This document shows, in pieces, positions 41,329-51,902 of a DNA stretch of 64,000 nt. Each line of letters opens with the position of its first letter. The first letter of the stretch is position 1. The stretch lies in assembly GCA_020881915.1 (NCBI GenBank), contig JAJFPB010000013.1, positions 248,001-312,000 of the forward strand. Direction: 5' to 3'. Both the position numbers and the translations under genes were made by a program. Under the pieces are notes generated by a model. The model saw only the letters and a program-made list of their open reading frames with translations. It did no database searches and was not told where the DNA came from. This DNA comes from Paramyrothecium sp. XJ0827 (Eukaryota > Ascomycota > Sordariomycetes > Hypocreales > Stachybotryaceae).

Positions 41329-42064
41329 GTTTGGGATTTTAGGACAAGTTGAACAATATGTGGTTTAGGATCTGGTTCAATGTCCTCCGCGCGGCTACTT
41401 AGGAGGAATTTACTCGCATCTTTATCCTTTTGGGCACCTCGGCTTCCAATATTCCCCGAAAGTTACCGCTCCCTGCACCCCATGATGCACCATTAAGACC
41501 ACGCGACTTTTCTTTTCTCGTCTGGGCCCGCTCGACTTCAATCCTGCTGTCAGAACCACGCCGTTGATCTAGGTTTTGATGTGGCCATATACTTCCTTGG
41601 TAAAGTTCTACGCCCGTGTCGATTAACGAGAATCTTATGACAGTAACTCGAAGCAACAGCAGCAGACTCGAGGAGAAGGACTGAAGAGTCAGGTTCACCA
41701 CCTCATTCAAGAGATGCACCTCGACGCGGATGCCGGTACTGCACCACACAGAAGAGGAATGGTAGGCCGAAGCATAACGTGATAAGGTCCCCCCTCTTCC
41801 GAAAAGGATAAAAACAAATGAAGTACCTTCCGTTCATCCGCACGCTAAATCGCTGGCCGTAGCTGCAAGAGTCGGCTGAACATTTACTTTCACCTAGCAG
41901 ATGGCTAGAGGCTGGGGAAACCTTACACTCCGATACTAGCCGCTAAGTGTGTGGCGTAATCAGATATGAGCAAGTGCAGCATTGTACTAGAATGTTAAAT
42001 GCACACACGAACTCCAACGGCTTCCCGCGGATAACCTACCAACAAGGAAAGACGAGCTGACCAA
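41329..42064. other. Intergenic, divergent promoters
   Basis: No gene is recognised. It separates the minus-strand unknown gene from the plus-strand iron transporter and should contain both promoters. Confidence 0.4.
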
Positions 42065-42974
42065 ATGTCGACTTACAACCACAATGGGCCATCAACAGCC
42101 TTGGATTTTACATCTAAGCGGCTAGAGCGCCATACAGCCAGAAGTGGCCTTGTGCACGATGCTATCATTGGCCTCGCGGATGGCCTTACAGTGCCCTTCG
42201 CTGTGACAGCTGGTTTATCCTCGTTAGTTTGATTCCACATCAGCCCAAACTAGAAACTAATTCCTCTAGAACTGGATCAACAGGGCTTGTGATCCTGGCC
42301 GGGTCCGCAGAACTATTCGCGGGGTCAATAAGCATGGGACTGGGTGCTTACCTGGCTACAATAACAGAAGCTCAGCACTTTCACGTTGAAGAGTCTCGGG
42401 AGCATCGCCAGGTCACAGATACCCCGAGCCTTGAGGGCGAAATGGTCGTTGGCATGTTTGCAAAATATGGTCTCAGCAGAGAAGAAATATCGCCTCTCCT
42501 TGAAAGTTTCAGACGGAATCCGGAATCTTGGGCCGGAGTGAGTGCCACGTATTCGAACCCGTGGTCGCATTGTGCTGAAGGTGTCAAGTTCATGATGGAC
42601 TTTGAACTCAAGTTGGAGCGTCCTACATCGTCTCAGCCACTGAGATCTGCAGTTGCTATGGGACTATCTTATTTCATAGGTCAGCAAACCGCCTCAAACC
42701 TCTTTTCTATGTTACTGAAATATAGCAAGGCGGGCTCATTCCTATGATCCCATATTTTACAGAAGAGCATATTGTTCAGGCTTTGTTTATTTCAATTGGG
42801 GTAACAGCAGTTATGTTGCTTATATCCGGGTATGTTAAGTCTATCCTTATCGGACTGAGTCGTTCTGCTGCACTGTACGGATCGGTACAGACATTTTTCA
42901 TTGGAGCTGTGGCTGCAAGTGGTAATTATGACATTGTAAGAGCTGTAAACAGTCGGATAAAATCTTACGAGTAG
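42065..42974 (+). CDS. VIT1/CCC1-family vacuolar iron (manganese) transporter
   Basis: Membrane protein that moves Fe2+ or Mn2+ into the vacuole. Three exons, 42065-42222, 42270-42679 and 42730-42974; introns of 47 and 50 nt keep phase, giving 270 residues. Helix 1 carries the signature HDAIIGLADGLTVPFAVTAG; helix 2 carries LAGSAELFAGSISMGLGAYL. The cytosolic metal-binding domain has the expected glutamates (GEMVVGMFAKYGLSREEISP, ESFRRNPESW). Helices 3-5 are AVAMGLSYFIGGLIPMIPYF, FISIGVTAVMLLISGYV and SVQTFFIGAVAASGNYDIV. The second intron removes sequence between YFIG and GLIPM; without it the frame breaks. Complete and apparently functional. Confidence 0.92.
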
Positions 42975-43168
42975 GGAAAGAAATGTCTATGAGGACTCGG
43001 TAGAGTTATGCGTCCTCGAGACCCATTTTTTTTTGTTCCTGTAACGTACATGATAAGCGAGTGCCACAGACAAGCGAATGCCACACCTCACTACACCCTT
43101 GGCAGTCTCTACCCTGCAAAGTCAACCACAACGTTCTAAATTGGCCCAAACTTGTCGGAAATATGTTC

Positions 43169-44805
43169 TCAAGACAATGCTACTTCTATCTGACATCTTC
43201 GCGCATTATGCCCTGTGTTGCCGCACACGCCACATCGTCTTTCCTTCGTTTCCGGCCTACGCCGACGACCACCATTTCGACGGCTTTCTTCTTCTAATTG
43301 CACATCAACCTCCTTCTGATCTTGCAAATTCTGCCCTTCAGCTAGAGTTAGACTTCCTCCGTCCCGCAATCGTTTCTTTTTGGCACGTCGACGTCGGCTA
43401 AGTATCTCATTCTCCTGCCGAAGGATCTGGTTTTCCGACCTCAGCAAAGCAATCTGATGCATGATTCCTTGCGCCCCCTTTGCAAACTGATCGACAACAT
43501 GGAGAATAGATGTTGGAGAGCTTCCTTGGTGTCTAGAGATTCGGTTCTTGATGAATTCGGATTGTGAACTCGCCTCTATCGGATTGTGTGGCGTCTGAGA
43601 GACCCAAGGTGCCGGTAGCTCTTCGGCTCCCTCGACCGGTGTTGGCGTACGTAGCTTCACATCCAGTCGAGAAATCACACTTTCCGGGTTCAAAGGCACA
43701 AGACCTGCTCCTCGAAAACCCCTGCGGATGTTTTTTTCTGTCATCGACTCTTGGAATGCGGCTAAAAATGCCGGAAAGAAATCCTCCTTGGAGATGTGTG
43801 TTGTACCCGCCCGCATCTTCCTCTCCATTTGTCGTCCGTATGCTTGCTTGAGCGGGCCAAAACACCCCACATCGAGAGGCTGAAGGATGTGAGATGAGTG
43901 AGAAGGCATACAGAGCGTGATGATCTTGTTGTCTTTGCAGTAGAGCTCGAAGTCGACCGAGAGGTGACTTTCGTGGCCATCCAGGATGAGGAGGCGATAT
44001 TCGCCGGTTGTACGCGGCTTGGTGTGCTTGTCGAAATGCCGAGCTCATTCTAAGCCTCTCTCGTTCGTCGTCCAGCCATTTTCGGTCGTGGCGATGACCC
44101 AGTCTTGCGGTAGAGGGCTATCTTCGTACCATGTCGAGAGGTGATATTGACCCGCAACAATGATAAACGGCGGCAACCACCATCCCTGGGAATTGATGCC
44201 CTGGACTACTGTAGTCCATTCTCGGTTTCCAGGTTGAGCTAATTTCGCATTGGAACGTCTTTCCGCGCCTGTGACGACCATACCTGCGAAGATAATTCCC
44301 ATCATAAAGCCAGTCTCGTCAAAGTTGTAAATATCCGACTCCACGATGCCATATTTGGTGATGATATTCCGCACAAGCGTAAACCAGCCACGAATGACCT
44401 CTGGGTCTTCGCATTTGGCTCTTTGGTAGTCATATCTCTGAAAACGACGCGTCTTTAGTTCTGGTTGTCGTTTGACAAAGTTGGAGGCCCAGCGCTTGCC
44501 GACGGAGGGCGCGTCGCGGTCGGCGAGCAGTTTATTGGCCATATCTTCCACGTCGCGAAGGCGAGGAGGAAACGATCGCGAATCTAGGTCGAGAACGTAT
44601 TGAACAATTGTCGACTCCTCCAAATCCGTTAGTTTCCTGGAATTGGGTATGATATCGCGTCAGGAAGATTGGCCGCGTCGCCGACGAGCGAGGGTGCTAA
44701 AGTCTACTGTGTAAGTCGCTGCGGCAGCTCGTATACTTAGGCTAGGATCATTTTCAAGAGCCTGGAGGGCTAGAATTAGCTTTGCTTCGTCACTTTTCTT
44801 CCGCA
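43169..44805 (-). pseudogene. pogo-like transposase with two nonsense codons
   Basis: Starting at about 44805 (MRKKSDEAKLILALQAL), the reading holds an N-terminal helix-turn-helix, hits TGA at 44660-44662 (where related copies have Arg), continues through the CENP-B-like domain and YNFDETGFMMG, then hits TGA at 44045-44047 right after GLE (where relatives have Trp). It then runs open through LLILDGHESH, SSHILQPLDVGCFGPLK and a C-terminal zinc knuckle (CGVCGNTGHNARRC) to 43169. Both stops are explained by single C-to-T or G-to-A transitions (CGA to TGA, TGG to TGA). No frameshifts. Confidence 0.85.
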
Positions 44806-45372
44806 TTTTTGGTTGTACAGTCCTACCCGTCTTTTGTGTCCGTAAAAGCTATGAATGAAGGTGTTTCCGCACGGACCATTGGACCCATTTTGTGGCTGTT
44901 ACAGTGCGAGCCTGTAACGCACACGCGTACACTGTTGCCAAGACCTTCTTTGTTGAACTGGTGATCCAAGTGAATTAAAACATCAACTTCTGGACGTGAA
45001 TTGTCACATTTCTTGACTTTTCATTCAACAAAATTTTGCCAATGTCCATTCATAACTGCACATCAAGTTCTACGAGGCGCCATTTCTATAAAATTGTCGA
45101 TACTTGTCCACGCGTGAGCGCAGCGCATCTACACCACCGTCTCTCCATTTTCCAATGACTTAGAGACTCAAGTCCATCCCCGATCACAGGTAAGAGCACG
45201 AGACACCAATACCAATGTTAAAAATGAACTTGTCGGTCGCAACTTCGTGGAACCCGGTGGAATAGAATGGAATAGCGGAAGCGCTTATGCATTCATGGCA
45301 AGATGCTCCCAATGCGCCAATTCACCCAAGCATTCTTGCACTTTCCTTCCTTCATTTGTCAGATCCGCCACG

Positions 45373-46701
45373 ATGGATGATGATGATGATGCAATCTACG
45401 ATGATACTCAGTAGGAAGACTTTAACTTTATCCCTAACTATGGCACCCCTAGGTTATCCAGTCGCGGCGACAGCCCGGCCACCCAAAGCCAGCAGCCCAA
45501 TCCTGGTCTGCGGCTTCCTCTTCTCAAGTTAAGCGATTGGGACGAAACCCGCACGTACAACGAAAAGCCACCGACCTGTATTCACTACTCCCTGCAGTGG
45601 AAGGCGCTCGTTAATAAAGGATCAAGATCAATCAAGCTCACGTACCAGCCAGAACGAGTTTCCGACCTTACATTAGCCCCAGGTGCTTATTGGGCCAAGA
45701 GTCTGAGATCTACGGTCGAAGAGCGCATCAGACAGAAAACGCCAGCAGACAAGCTATACGAACCTGAAGAAACACATATCGCAGTCTCTATTAACGATCG
45801 GGCCATCAAAGATCTCTTGATCAGATTCGAAGGAATAAACATTGAATGGGAGACAGTAGAACAACAGCTGGTGACTTGGAGTCCGTTCTACAGCTGTGGA
45901 AAAACGCTGCATATTGAGATCACCATCATTTGCAAGCCTACGATTAAATCCTCTTCGCAGAACACACGGTCGAACGGGAGAAGAGGAGCCACTGGCCGAC
46001 AGCACGCCCAGATCGAGGAAGAGAACGAGGAGAAGGAGGCTGCTGGTCAAGCAAACAACTGGAACAGAGTCTATATCATGACACGCTGCCAAGATCCTCG
46101 TCCAACATGCACAAAAAGGCAATATATAGATGATGATCGTACAGGAAGACACATGAGTCTCGACGCGGAGGTCATGCGGCAGATCATCGCTCATTGTGAT
46201 GCTGGTAACAAGTTCGAGAGCCCTCAAGATCTCACGAAAGAGATATGGGACATAATAGAGAAAAAGCATGCCGCCGAGGAGAGACAAAAAGAGGATAAGA
46301 AGCGAAAGCGAGACGATGTACCTCTGAGTAATCATCCTGTTCAGCTTGTCTTTCCGGGCTCATTCAATCAGGCAATAAATGGCATAACAAATGGGTTCCA
46401 CGCGGGAAATAGCCTCATGCCTCCAGTTGAGTCTGATTGGGGTATTCCAGAGCCTATTGATGTCGGGATCAAGCGTTACGGCACCTTTCATCGTGCTCGA
46501 GTGGTTTGCGAAGAGTGGAAAGAAGGCTTTCAAATGTGCGAGACGATCACGTTGCGTGATTGTCTCGATCTGAAATGCGTGTATGCTGAGAAAGACATTA
46601 CTTTCTTGACCAGTCAAGGAATTTCGGCTGGCATTGCAAAAGCCTGGGTCGGATATATCAAGGAGTGGGCACTTGCAGTGAAAGAACACGATTATCAGTA
46701 G
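45373..46701 (+). pseudogene. Accessory gene of unknown function inside the Tc1-like element, one internal stop
   Basis: From MDDDDDAIYDDTQ the frame meets TAG at 45412-45414 and then stays open to 46701, for 442 codons. It begins with an acidic leader and NFIPNYGTPRLSSR, followed by a conserved-looking block (CIHYSLQWKALVNKGSR, TLAPGAYWAKSL, INIEWETVEQQLVTWSPF). A low-complexity Arg/Glu middle and a C-terminal globular part follow (GTFHRARVVCEEWKEGFQMC, LDLKCVYAEKDITFLTSQGI). No nuclease, polymerase or HTH motif is visible. From memory, similar multi-copy proteins beginning with an Asp-rich leader occur in other filamentous fungi, but this was not searched. It ends 62 bp from the 3' end of the transposase gene, tail to tail. 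Confidence 0.7.
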
Positions 46702-46763
46702 CGAACCTCATAGTGTTATTCTTTACAGTAGTTATATGCGTGACGAATTGAAAGAACCCATCC

Positions 46764-47717
46764 TCAGTACTCATCAACCACGACCCCTGCATGTCGAAAG
46801 TGACCCCGGGCGCTCTCTATGCGAGAGCCAACAGCACTGACGCATAAGTGTAAGAAGCACTCGAAGTCCACCTTAATAAGCCCTTCATGCTCATCCCAAT
46901 ACTTCTTGATGTATGCTTTAAGCTCGGCAAAGAACTCTTCGATCGGATTGAAATCAGGAGAATATGGTGGTAAGAAGAGTATCTTGACGCCTGCAGCGTT
47001 GCAGATCTCTTCGAGCCTCTCTTTCTGGTGCCAGGAAGCATTATCCATAACTAGCACGGATCTAGGTTCTGGCCACTTGCCGCAATAGTGCAGAAGCTCC
47101 TTGACGAAATCCTCAAAGAGCTCAGCATCCGTTAAGCCTGTGTATATACGTGTAAGCAGAATTCCATCCACTATGTACGCAGGAAGAATCTAGTATCTTC
47201 GGTCACGGTTTAGTGCATCTACCATGACAGGAGTCATGCCAATTGGAGCCCATCCACGCTTGCGCTATCCGACTTTCTTATCACAGCCAGACTCATCCAC
47301 GAAGATAAGTTGATCTGCCTTATAATCGCGCTGTTGAGCAATTCGCCGACCATTCTTGGTTGACCAGCGCATGGCCTTCAAGGCCCGGCTAATCGCAGAT
47401 TGGGATGTTATGACGCCGCATCTCTTGTAAAAAAACGATGCTATTTCGCATTGATACATCCCAGGCTTCTTTTCAAGCTGCTTACGAAGCACCTCCTCCA
47501 TGTAGGGGGTAACATGACTGCCCCGACCGATGGGTATGAAGGGGCTCAATGGGATCGGAGTGGTTTTCGGCTTAGGCGGGTTCGATTGCTGCTCGCGCTT
47601 TCTTCGAACAGTGCGTTCACTGCAACCGATGGCTTTGGCTATGTCAGTAGTTGGCAAGTTGCATCTAAGCATAGCATCAAGCTGGTCACGCTTCACAGGA
47701 CTGAGTCTCCGGGTCAT
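46764..47717 (-). pseudogene. Tc1-like transposase (HTH + DD34E), two nonsense codons
   Basis: The N-terminus has a homeodomain-like helix-turn-helix (LPTTDIAKAIGCSERTVRRK) and a winged-helix part (CGVITSQSAISRALKAM). The catalytic domain has IFVDESG (first Asp), VLVMDNASWH (second Asp), and SPDFNPIEEFFAELK (Glu), typical of DDE_3/Tc1. In-frame TAG codons at 47268-47266 (after DKKVG) and 47192-47190 (before ILPAY) interrupt the reading; the frame is otherwise continuous for about 318 codons. Both could be CAG-to-TAG changes. Confidence 0.85.
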
Positions 47718-47858
47718 GACGGACTTGTCGATACAGCAGCAAGGAGGTTTCTGGCTTTGTCACATTGAGAGCAAGGAGATGAAAGGAGGAAAATACTGGA
47801 AGTCCTTCACGTATGGGACAGATGGGCGTGAATACGTTCCCTTGTTTTCTGCCCGGTA

Positions 47859-49716
47859 ACGTACATGTATAGCGAGCCGCCCAAACAAGCGAGCCGCCCA
47901 AAAATCTCAACCCTCAAGACCGGAACTTCAATAAAAACACAACAGACCATCTGATCATTTAGAACTAATCGCTACACTCATCTCCAGAAGCTGGAATATC
48001 TGCCTTACATGTTCTTGCATTATGCCCGGGCTTGCTGCATACACCACAGCGCCTTTCCCTCGGTTGCGCTGACCTTCCTTGACCACCTCTCCTCGATGAT
48101 TCGGCCGCTATCTGCATATTCACATCCGTTTGATCAATTGATGCTTGGCCTTCCTCTACAGTCATTGTCCCTCCATTGCGTAGGCGTTTCTTTTTTTCCC
48201 TGCGGCGCCGGCTTAGTATCGCATTTGCCTCTCAAAGATCCCGGACCTCAGCCTCTAGTAAAGCCATCTTATGCTGATTTGCAAGTAAACTCTTAGAAAA
48301 TGAATTCAAAGCATCAATTATTGATGCTGGGGAGCTGCTTTTATGTCTTCTGATTCGTCTTTTAAGATATTCTGATTGAGATTGAGTTTCCCTAACTGTC
48401 TTTGGGGTTCTCGAGGTCCAAGGGGCAGGAAGCTGTGGCTCATCGATAGCAGGCGTTGGAGTTCGTAACCGAATATCAAGCTTTGAGATCACATGGTCTG
48501 CATCCAAAGGAGTAAGTCCGGCGCCCTTAAAACCTCCCTGAATATTCGATTTGGTTAAGCTGGCTTGGTGTGCGGCGTAGAAGGCAGGAAAGAACTCGGT
48601 CTTGGAAATGTGTGTTATAGAGCATTTGATCAAATGCTCTATTTCTCGACCATATGCCTTCTTGAGCGGCCCAAAGCAGCCCACATCAAGAGGCTGAAGT
48701 AGATGAGATGAATGAGGGGCATACAGAGTGTAATAATCTTGTTGTCCTTGCAGAAATCCTCAAAAGCCACCGAGTGGTGGCTTTCATGCCCGTCAAGGAT
48801 CAGAAGACGATAGGCACCATTTGATCTTTTAATTGTATGCCGATTGAAGTGCTTTAGCCACTCAAGGCCCGTCTCGTTATCGGTCCAACCATTCTTGGTG
48901 GTTGCAATAGCCCAATCGCCCGGGAGGTTGCTTTCGCGATACCAACTAGAGAGGTGATATTGGCCTGCAACAATGATGAACGGCGGCAGTGCCCACCCTT
49001 CTGCATCAACCGATTCAATCGCAGTAACCCATTCACGGTTTCCCGGCTGAACCTTTTTAGGGTTTGCACGCATCTCAGCGCCTGTAATAACCATGCCGCT
49101 TGCAATAACGCCCATCATAAAGCCTGTCTCATCAAAGTTATACCAATCATTTGATCTTATGCCGTACTTCGCGACTGTGTTCTCTATAAGCGAGAACCAC
49201 GCGTTTATTGCGACTGATCTTCGCATTTAGCTCTCTGATAGTCATATCTGCGAAAGAAACGCGTCGTGAGCTGTGGTTGCCGCCTGACGAAGTTTGAAGC
49301 CCAGCGCGTTCCAACAGGAGGCATATCGCGATCAGCAAGCAGTTGATTGGCCATATCTTCAACACCACAGAGCCGGGGGGAAAACCCTCGCGTATCTAGG
49401 TCAAGGATATATTTAACTATCGTCTGTTCCTCAAGATCAGATAGTTTACGTGAATTAGCCATAGTATCGCGTCGTGATGGAATCCCGTTCTTCCTATCAC
49501 GAAGGGTCTCCCATGAGATATTGTAGATCTTTGCGGCGCGTCGGATGCTTAATGCTTGGTTATTTTGAAGGGCCTGAAGAGCAAGAATTATATTAGCTTC
49601 GTTTTGAGGGCTTGACATCCTTAATTGTGGTGAATCATTTGATCATTTGGTAATGATGTAGGTTGAGGGATTTTTGGGCGGCTCGCTTGTTTGGGCGGCT
49701 CGCTATACATGTACGT
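47859..49716 (-). mobile_element. pogo-like transposon, complete ends (1.86 kb), nested
   Basis: Terminal repeats of about 50 bp start ACGTACATGTATAGCGAGCC, with AGCGAGCCGCCCAAACA-type direct motifs, at 47859 and inverted at 49716. TA flanks both ends (47857-47858 and 49717-49718). It is inserted upstream of the transposase gene of the Tc1-like element. The two ends are nearly identical, so the insertion is fairly recent. Confidence 0.9.
47965..49618 (-). pseudogene. pogo-like transposase with two frameshifts and one stop
   Basis: Start MSSPQNEANIILALQALQNN at 49618. The N-terminal helix-turn-helix and CENP-B-like domain are open to AKCED (about 49215), where a frameshift occurs. The reading resumes as INAWFSLIENTVAKYG and WYNFDETGFMMG, then LLILDGHESH. 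A single-base loss near 48715 (after LCMP) moves the PLDVG motif into another frame, which starts again at GCFGPLKKAYG. A TGA at about 48232 lies where relatives have Arg. The tail carries RRRREKKKRLR and a zinc knuckle (CGVCSKPGHNARTC) and ends at 47965. Closely related to the truncated copy at 16.9-17.8 kb. Confidence 0.85.
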
Positions 49717-49964
49717 TATCCGTTTCTAGTCTTTGTTGAACCTGGCTGTGGGCCTTGAAGTGTACTTGTCGCAAGCACTGGTTGCACGGTACTAGCCACT
49801 CTGCGCCACATCAATGGTCCATGCGGAAACACCTTCATTCATAGCTTTTACGGACACAAAAGACGAGTAGGACTGTAGGAACAATCGCAATTGAAGTTGA
49901 AAAAGCGTGGGGACGTGTTTGGTGTGGCATTCGCTTGTCTGTGGCACTCGCTTGTCATGTACGT

Positions 49965-50735
49965 TATCATGTACGTTATCCTGTTTACATACCTTAGACT
50001 TTTGAATGAATCACGCCATCTCTGGTTCAGATGATCGATTGATGTCAATCACGCCATCCATTGAGGTCAGGTGATCGAGTGATATATTGTCTACACACCA
50101 ACCTTAAAACCGGATCATTGGCAAAAACTGTCATGCGGTTGACGAAACCTTGATGTGGGTGGCTTGTATCACACCCCGCCCCAAGAACAAAAGAAAAATT
50201 AGCCTGGTGTTACTGTACCGGTAAAATGTCACGGCACCAGAATATCCGGGTTGGCACATACGTAGAGTGAATTTATTTTCAAATACGGAACATTACCAGT
50301 AGATTGGACCATACTTGAATTAATTCGTAAACTGCTTTGCGGTAGCATTGAAGATTAGCCGGGTTGACATGTGACGACCAGACTTCTACATCTAGAGGAA
50401 ACTCAAAATACTGCGGCATATCGAAAAGCCTTCTCTTAGCTGATATTTGGCAACCACTGAACAGCCTGCGCCGGGGATTTACGGAGAGGGAACTCATAGC
50501 TTCGTCATATGATGTTTCCTCTCTCTATTAAATACTTCGCTGAGATTACGGCAAGATCCTCTTCATAATATCCCTAGCTTTTATCACACCACGGAACACA
50601 GATTGACCGTTTTCACGTCAATCTTCGGCCGCAAAACATCCTTCTCCAGGTGACTTTGGCAATCTTTAAACCGTCTATTACTGTCAAATTATTGTCTGAC
50701 CAAACCGCCTCGTATTAGCAATAATTTTTCTTGAT
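49965..50735. other. Intergenic, no gene recognised
   Basis: No gene is seen. The final 150 bp precede the plus-strand unknown gene at 50736 and should include its promoter. Confidence 0.4.
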
Positions 50736-51344
50736 ATGGCTAGCGAAATCCTCTACATTGTCAAACGCACTTTCCCTGACCTTAAGAACCCCGCCGAGGT
50801 CAAATACAATGTCGCGATTCCAGCGACTTTCACGGATTTGAATGCAGCCAAGGCTAATGCCAAGACCACGCTCTTCAACGAAGGTTACGAGAAGAATTTC
50901 TTTAAGGTTTATGATGTGCACAATGGACAACAGGACTGGTCCCATGACGATGGGACGATAGTGTACGCGAAGGGTCCTTCGGATGAAGTATTTCGGGTCG
51001 ACATCGATACTGTCCCTAATATAGAAGGGCTCGAGGGAGATGAAGATGGCCGTGTGCGACGCCCGCTACACCATGTCCTGCAGACAGATATTCACTACAA
51101 CGAGGACCGGTCGGGATCAATGCGGGATAGTACCATTGAAAGTACCCATACCGTTCGGGAGATCGCAAGGGCTCACGCATTGAAAGTGCTTTTGGATGAC
51201 AGTGTCAAGAAAGACGACTTCATTGAGTATGATGAATATACGGAGGGCCTAGAAAACACGCGAGGGGAGGACATTGTTGTCCACGCGGTAAAGGAAGGAG
51301 GTCATAATATTCTAGTTTCTGTTGTTTCAGACTACCATATCTAG
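50736..51344 (+). CDS. Conserved fungal protein of unknown function (paralogue of the gene at 40627)
   Basis: 202 residues, single exon, start MASEILYIVKRTFPDL. Like its relative at 40627-41328 it shows two similar halves: DLNAAKANAKTTLFNEGY followed by WSHDDGTIVYAKG, and IARAHALKVLLDD followed by RGEDIVVHAVKEGG. Between them lies LHHVLQTDIHYNEDRSGS, the best shared block. No transmembrane, secretion or catalytic signature is seen. The two paralogues point away from each other on either side of the 43-50 kb transposon nest. The function is not known to me. Confidence 0.72.
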   Translation: MASEILYIVKRTFPDLKNPAEVKYNVAIPATFTDLNAAKANAKTTLFNEGYEKNFFKVYDVHNGQQDWSHDDGTIVYAKGPSDEVFRVDIDTVPNIEGLEGDEDGRVRRPLHHVLQTDIHYNEDRSGSMRDSTIESTHTVREIARAHALKVLLDDSVKKDDFIEYDEYTEGLENTRGEDIVVHAVKEGGHNILVSVVSDYHI

Positions 51345-51902
51345 ATATCCTTCTTATCACTTCTTACCAAGCGAAGGAGAGAATTTGCAGAAGAGAATAA
51401 GAATCCGCTTACAGATTCGACAACAGGTTCGACCCAACCCGCGCCGGCTTCATACCTCGTACTCTTGGAAGGTCGGCACGGTATCCCCTTAGCAGTGGAG
51501 AGGCAGCAAGGGTGTAGACGACCCACACCACCCTAGTCATGATGTCAGTACATTGAGTAACAGTAAAATCCCTGTACAGCTAAATTGCTATGTAACCGGT
51601 TTTTCTAATGCTTCAACAACAGACAACGCTGCAGCAGCTATCTGACGATGGACGAAGACAACAGCGCCGTCGCCGCCGGCCCTACGGTTGGCCCTGACGA
51701 ACAGCTTCCGGTCACAACAGCCCATAGCTATAGGGAGCAGAACAACGATAACACATGCAGACCTGACTACGAGCCAGCAAGCCGTACGGGATCGCATTTT
51801 GAACCACTTGACGTCCCTGAACGCCCCCTCGTTGTCCGGCCTCTTCCAGAGACAGTATTGAAGCTATTCCAGCTTTTCCTACCCAAATCGACGGTCGAAC
51901 GA

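Larger units (their letters stand above)
44818..49875. mobile_element. Tc1/mariner-like transposon with an extra gene, containing a nested pogo
   Basis: Inverted repeats of about 62 bp (44818-44881 and 49812-49875) start CAGTCCTACYCGTCTTTTGT and differ at only a few positions. TA flanks both ends (44816-44817 and 49876-49877). CAGT ends and TA duplication are typical of Tc1/mariner. After removing the nested pogo (47859-49716) the element is about 3.2 kb, roughly double a normal Tc1 element. It holds two convergent genes: a Tc1-type transposase (minus) and a gene of unknown function (plus). Confidence 0.85.
43044..49964 (-). mobile_element. pogo-like transposon split by a Tc1-like element, itself containing another pogo
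   Basis: The terminal repeats match at 43044 onward (ACGTACATGATAAGCGAGTG) and, inverted, up to 49964, each flanked by TA (43042-43043 and 49965-49966). The motif AAGCGAGTGCCACAGACAAG sits in both. The 6.9-kb span is one original pogo of about 1.86 kb plus a 5.06-kb insertion (44818-49875) with its own TA duplication. Just outside the right end the string TCATGTACGTTA is repeated once more, perhaps a footprint of an older insertion. Confidence 0.88.

Noticed and set aside
43044..49964. CRISPR-like or satellite array from the repeated AGCGAG/GCCAC motifs
   Set aside because: The motifs occur only in pairs at transposon ends and belong to terminal repeats.
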